This document shows, in pieces, positions 5,096-7,723 of a DNA stretch of 7,723 nucleotides. A program made the translations under genes and the position numbers. The stretch covers positions 1-7,723 of the forward strand of contig JAMPAE010000063.1 in the NCBI GenBank assembly GCA_023667385.1, given 5' to 3'. Source of the DNA: Ruminococcus sp. (lineage in GTDB: Bacteria; Bacillota; Clostridia; Oscillospirales; Acutalibacteraceae). Within the stretch, counting starts at the first letter, position 1, and the number at the start of each line of letters is the position of its first letter. The notes beneath the pieces were generated by a model. That model saw only the letters and a list, made by a program, of their open reading frames with translations. It had not been told where the DNA came from and did not search any database.

Positions 5096-5131
5096 AAAAA
5101 ATCGCATACGCTCGTTTTGAACGTATGCGAT
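5096..5131 (-). terminator. Rho-independent terminator of proS
   Basis: Read on the minus strand: ATCGCATACG (5131-5122), an 11-nt loop, CGTATGCGAT (5110-5101), then a run of six Ts (5101-5096, overlapping the last stem base). The 10-bp stem is perfect and lies 30 nt after the proS stop. It isolates proS from the LDH-family gene. Bases 4978-5095 hold nothing that I recognise. Confidence 0.9.
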
Positions 5132-5160
5132 TGAATTTTTGTTGAAAATCTGTTTTTAAA

Positions 5161-6603
5161 TTAATATGCTTTGCCCCAGTATACCATGTGTTTTGCAGGC
5201 TTACCGCAGCATACACACTTATCTGAAAGCTGCTCCTGCTCAAATGGTATGCAGCGTGAGCCAACGCCTGTGATTTCTTTAACCTTGTCCTCACATTCTT
5301 CTTCGCCGCACCACATTGCTTTAACAAAGCCGTCGCCTTTTTCTTCAAGCATTGCCTTGATTTCATCAAGTGATGTGCATGAGTAGGTTCTGTTTTCCCT
5401 GTTTTCAAGGGCTTTTTGATAGATACCTTGGCGAACTTCTTCAAGCTTTGCGTTAACGCTTTCAGCAAGATTGTCAAGGCTGACAAAGGCTTTCTCTCTG
5501 TTGTGGCGTGTGACAAGAACGCACTGATTGTTTTCGATGTCTCTCGGTCCAAGCTCAATGCGAACGGGAACACCCTTCATTTCATATTCAGAGAACTTCC
5601 AGCCGGGGCTGTTGTCGCTGTCGTCAACTTTAACTCTGATGCCTGCGCTTTCAAGTGCAGCTTTGACTTCGGCTGCTTTTTCAAGTACGCCCGGTTTGTG
5701 CTGAGCAACAGGGATGATGATTGCCTGAATCGGAGCAACAGCAGGGGGAAGCACAAGGCCGTTGTTATCGCCGTGAGTCATGATGATTGCGCCGATGAGC
5801 CTTGTTGTGACGCCCCATGAGGTCTGGTGCGGATATTCAAGCTTGTTTTCCTTGCTCTGATATTGAATGCCGAATGCTTTTGCGAAGCCATCGCCGAAAT
5901 AATGTGATGTGCCTGCCTGAAGTGCCTTGCCGTCATGCATGAGCGCTTCAATTGCATAGGTGGAAACTGCGCCTGCAAACTTGTCACTTTCGGTTTTCTT
6001 GCCTTTTACAACAGGCATTGCAAGGTATTCTTCACAGAATTTTGCATAAACGTTAAGCATTTTTTCGGTTTCTTCAATTGCTTCCTCGGCAGTTGCGTGA
6101 ATTGTGTGGCCTTCCTGCCAAAGGAACTCTCTGCTTCTGAGGAAAGGTCTTGTTGTTTTTTCCCAGCGAACAACGCTTACCCACTGGTTATAAAGCTTGG
6201 GTAAATCTCTGTGGGAGTGAACGATGTTTGCGTAATGTTCGCAGAACAAGGTTTCTGATGTTGGACGAACGCAAAGACGTTCTTCCAATTTTTCGTTGCC
6301 GCCGTGAGTTACCCATGCAACCTCCGGAGCGAAGCCCTCAACGTGGTCTTTTTCTTTTTGAAGCAGGCTTTCAGGGATGAACATTGGCATACAAACATTT
6401 TCATGTCCTGTTTCCTTGAACATACCGTCAAGGATTTTCTGCATATTTTCCCAAATTGCATAGCCGTAAGGACGGATGACCATGCAGCCTTTTACGCTTG
6501 TGTATTCAATAAGTTCTGCCTTTTTCACTATGTCAGTGTACCATTTGGCAAAATCTTCTTCCATTGAAGTTATGTCTTCAACCATTTTTTTCTGCTGTGC
6601 CAT
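5161..6603 (-). CDS. proS: Prolyl-tRNA synthetase, archaeal/eukaryotic type
   Basis: Class II synthetase that charges tRNA-Pro with proline in the cytosol; 480 residues, the normal size for this type. The class II core shows RPTSET (113-118), motif 2 with R146-W-E148 and SREFLWQEGHT (157-167), and motif 3 with GVTTRLIG and HGDNNGLVLPP (264-287). An anticodon-binding domain follows (about 290-390). The C-terminal domain has a four-cysteine zinc site C432-x4-C437, C463-x2-C466 and ends in the typical WGKAY. There is no editing insertion between motifs 2 and 3, unlike the common bacterial ProRS, so mischarged Ala-tRNA-Pro would need a separate trans-editing protein, not seen here. ATG 6603 is preceded by AAAGGA; another ATG five bases upstream is out of frame. 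It follows ileS on the same strand and has its own terminator. Confidence 0.97.
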   Translation of the reverse strand: MAQQKKMVEDITSMEEDFAKWYTDIVKKAELIEYTSVKGCMVIRPYGYAIWENMQKILDGMFKETGHENVCMPMFIPESLLQKEKDHVEGFAPEVAWVTHGGNEKLEERLCVRPTSETLFCEHYANIVHSHRDLPKLYNQWVSVVRWEKTTRPFLRSREFLWQEGHTIHATAEEAIEETEKMLNVYAKFCEEYLAMPVVKGKKTESDKFAGAVSTYAIEALMHDGKALQAGTSHYFGDGFAKAFGIQYQSKENKLEYPHQTSWGVTTRLIGAIIMTHGDNNGLVLPPAVAPIQAIIIPVAQHKPGVLEKAAEVKAALESAGIRVKVDDSDNSPGWKFSEYEMKGVPVRIELGPRDIENNQCVLVTRHNREKAFVSLDNLAESVNAKLEEVRQGIYQKALENRENRTYSCTSLDEIKAMLEEKGDGFVKAMWCGEEECEDKVKEITGVGSRCIPFEQEQLSDKCVCCGKPAKHMVYWGKAY

Positions 6604-6630
6604 AACATTTTTCCTTTCTTTGAGTAATGT

Positions 6631-6664
6631 AAAACAGGAAACGGCTACGGCTGCAACCGTTTCC
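6631..6664 (-). terminator. Hairpin between ileS and proS, probable weak terminator
   Basis: Minus strand: GGAAACGG (6664-6657), a 12-nt loop, CCGTTTCC (6644-6637), then TGTTTT. The 8-bp stem is perfect but the T-run is interrupted. It is only about 30 nt from the proS start. It may terminate ileS, or act as an attenuator if proS is transcribed through it. The 192-nt gap 6604-6795 also has a 6-bp dyad TGCGGA/TCCGCA (6733-6738, 6768-6773). I see no T-box sequence (GGTGGNACCGCG-like) and no convincing proS promoter. Confidence 0.55.
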
Positions 6665-6795
6665 CGCTTAGTGTAAAATCTAACAAAATCAGCTATTTAC
6701 CCTGTGATTAATTTTGCTAAGCAATTTTCCTCTGCGGACTGAATCTCAAACAGGGGAGAAAATCTGCTCCGCAATATCAGCCGTGCGAATGCACT

Positions 6796-7723
6796 TTAGG
6801 CTTTTTTAACGCTGATTGTGACTTCTGCGTCACCGATTGTGAATGTCTTTGTCAAATCAGCTTCAATTTCACCGCCGATGACAATTTCGTCTGCAAGAAG
6901 TTCAGATGCCATGTGATCTTTGCTCTGTTCAATTGCAGATGTTACAAATTCGCTTGCGCTGCTGATTGCAACAATAACTCTCTGCTCAACTTCATAGCCT
7001 GCTTCCTTACGGATAATCTGGCACTGACGAACGGTGTCACGAACAGTACCCTCTTTGATGAGGTCGTCAGTGAGAACAACATCAAGGGCAACAACCGTTG
7101 AATCCTGACATTCAGCAGAAACAATGCCGCTTTTTGTTTTTGACATGATGGTGAAAATTGACGGGTCATATGCTTCATCGAAGCCCTTAACTGCAACTGC
7201 TTCACCGTTCTTTGCGCTTGCAGTGTAAGCAGCCATTTCTTCATCTGTTGCGCTTTCAAGTGCCTGTTTCATCTTGTTAACATTCTGCTTGAGAACTGCA
7301 CCCGCTGCTCTGAAGTTTACGGTGAGGTAGCTGTCTTCAAGAACAGAAGAATCCGTGACATGAACAAGCTCTTTGATGTTAAGCTCGTCAAGAATGTTCT
7401 TTTCAAAGGTCTTGATTTTTGCAATATCATCGTCGCTGCATGAAATGAACAGCTTTGAAAGCGGCTGACGAACCTTGATTTGATGCTCGTTACGCAGACG
7501 CATTGCAACAGCAATGATTTCCCTTGCTTTTGCAGTTTGCTCAATGATTCCGTCATCTTCAAAGCCCTCGATAACCTGCGGCCAACTGCTGAGATGAACT
7601 GAAATTTCACTGCTCGGAAGCACCTTGCGGGTGAGATTCTGCCAGATGGTTTCTGTCATGAACGGGATGATTGGAGCCATGACTTTAACGCAGGCGTTGA
7701 TTGCGTTAAACAGTGTCCAATAT
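6796..7723 (-). CDS. ileS: Isoleucyl-tRNA synthetase, C-terminal part (5' end beyond the window)
   Basis: The last 308 codons of a class I synthetase that charges tRNA-Ile; the reading frame stays open through 7722. The visible part begins inside the anticodon-binding helical domain, with the family motif MAPIIPFMTE, then AMRLRNEHQIKVRQPL and DELNIKELV, and continues into the C-terminal domain of the archaeal/eukaryotic-like IleRS group (IleRS2). It ends at DAEVTISVKKA without the CxxC...CxxC zinc finger of ordinary bacterial IleRS. The HIGH and KMSKS catalytic motifs and the editing domain lie outside the window. Members of the IleRS2 group are often naturally resistant to mupirocin, but this cannot be judged without the catalytic part. 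proS follows 192 nt downstream on the same strand. Confidence 0.95.
   Translation of the reverse strand, partial: YWTLFNAINACVKVMAPIIPFMTETIWQNLTRKVLPSSEISVHLSSWPQVIEGFEDDGIIEQTAKAREIIAVAMRLRNEHQIKVRQPLSKLFISCSDDDIAKIKTFEKNILDELNIKELVHVTDSSVLEDSYLTVNFRAAGAVLKQNVNKMKQALESATDEEMAAYTASAKNGEAVAVKGFDEAYDPSIFTIMSKTKSGIVSAECQDSTVVALDVVLTDDLIKEGTVRDTVRQCQIIRKEAGYEVEQRVIVAISSASEFVTSAIEQSKDHMASELLADEIVIGGEIEADLTKTFTIGDAEVTISVKKA

Noticed and set aside
5028..5573. 181-codon minus-strand open frame
   Set aside because: It overlaps the 3' end of proS in another frame, covers the proS terminator and has no family resemblance.
6604..6795. T-box riboswitch controlling proS
   Set aside because: No GGTGGNACCGCG-like T-box sequence and no specifier stem could be found on the minus strand.
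6942..7259. Minus-strand open frame of 105 codons, and others inside ileS
   Set aside because: They are shadows of the ileS frame, which is open throughout and matches IleRS.

Overview
The window looks like chromosomal DNA from a Gram-positive anaerobe of the class Clostridia, probably near Ruminococcus/Oscillospiraceae. This rests on family-level reading only: strong AAGGAGG-type ribosome binding sites, sigma-A promoters of Firmicutes type, a C_GCAxxG_C_C redox protein, an archaeal-type ProRS beside an IleRS without the bacterial C-terminal zinc finger, and small zinc-ribbon membrane proteins. No phage, transposon or CRISPR array is visible.

Layout, left to right. (1) Positions 1-2350 are read on the minus strand. 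A sigma-A promoter at 2322-2350 leads through a leader of about 140 nt into a PHP-domain phosphoesterase with a TTG start, then an unrecognised 192-residue protein 31 nt later, then after a 132-nt gap a C_GCAxxG_C_C protein. Last comes tRNA-Pro(UGG), cut by the window edge. The tRNA has its own promoter, whose -35 box contains the stop codon of the gene before it. (2) Positions 2446-2763 hold a compact plus-strand unit: a textbook promoter, a 69-residue membrane-anchored peptide with two copies of a His-rich motif, and a terminator. (3) Positions 2818-3864 hold a divergent pair: a minus-strand XRE/Cro-type regulator of 66 residues, and a plus-strand zinc-ribbon/membrane/OB-fold-like protein. 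Between them, two 18-bp dyads of the same consensus, TACAYCA-N4-TGRTGTA, bracket the -35 box of the plus-strand promoter. (4) Positions 3881-7723 are again minus strand: a truncated ileS, proS (archaeal/eukaryotic type) and an L-lactate dehydrogenase-family gene with its own promoter. The LDH-family gene is separated from the plus-strand gene by a 17-bp perfect bidirectional terminator.

How the genes relate. The two synthetases and tRNA-Pro are translation housekeeping, and tRNA-Pro is a substrate for the ProRS in the same window. The LDH-family enzyme is fermentative redox metabolism. The part most likely to be undescribed is 2446-3864: a His-repeat surface peptide next to a small regulator, a double-operator promoter and an envelope protein. 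The architecture is visible in the sequence, but any shared function is inference. The LDH-family enzyme also carries Arg at the position that usually separates lactate from malate dehydrogenases.
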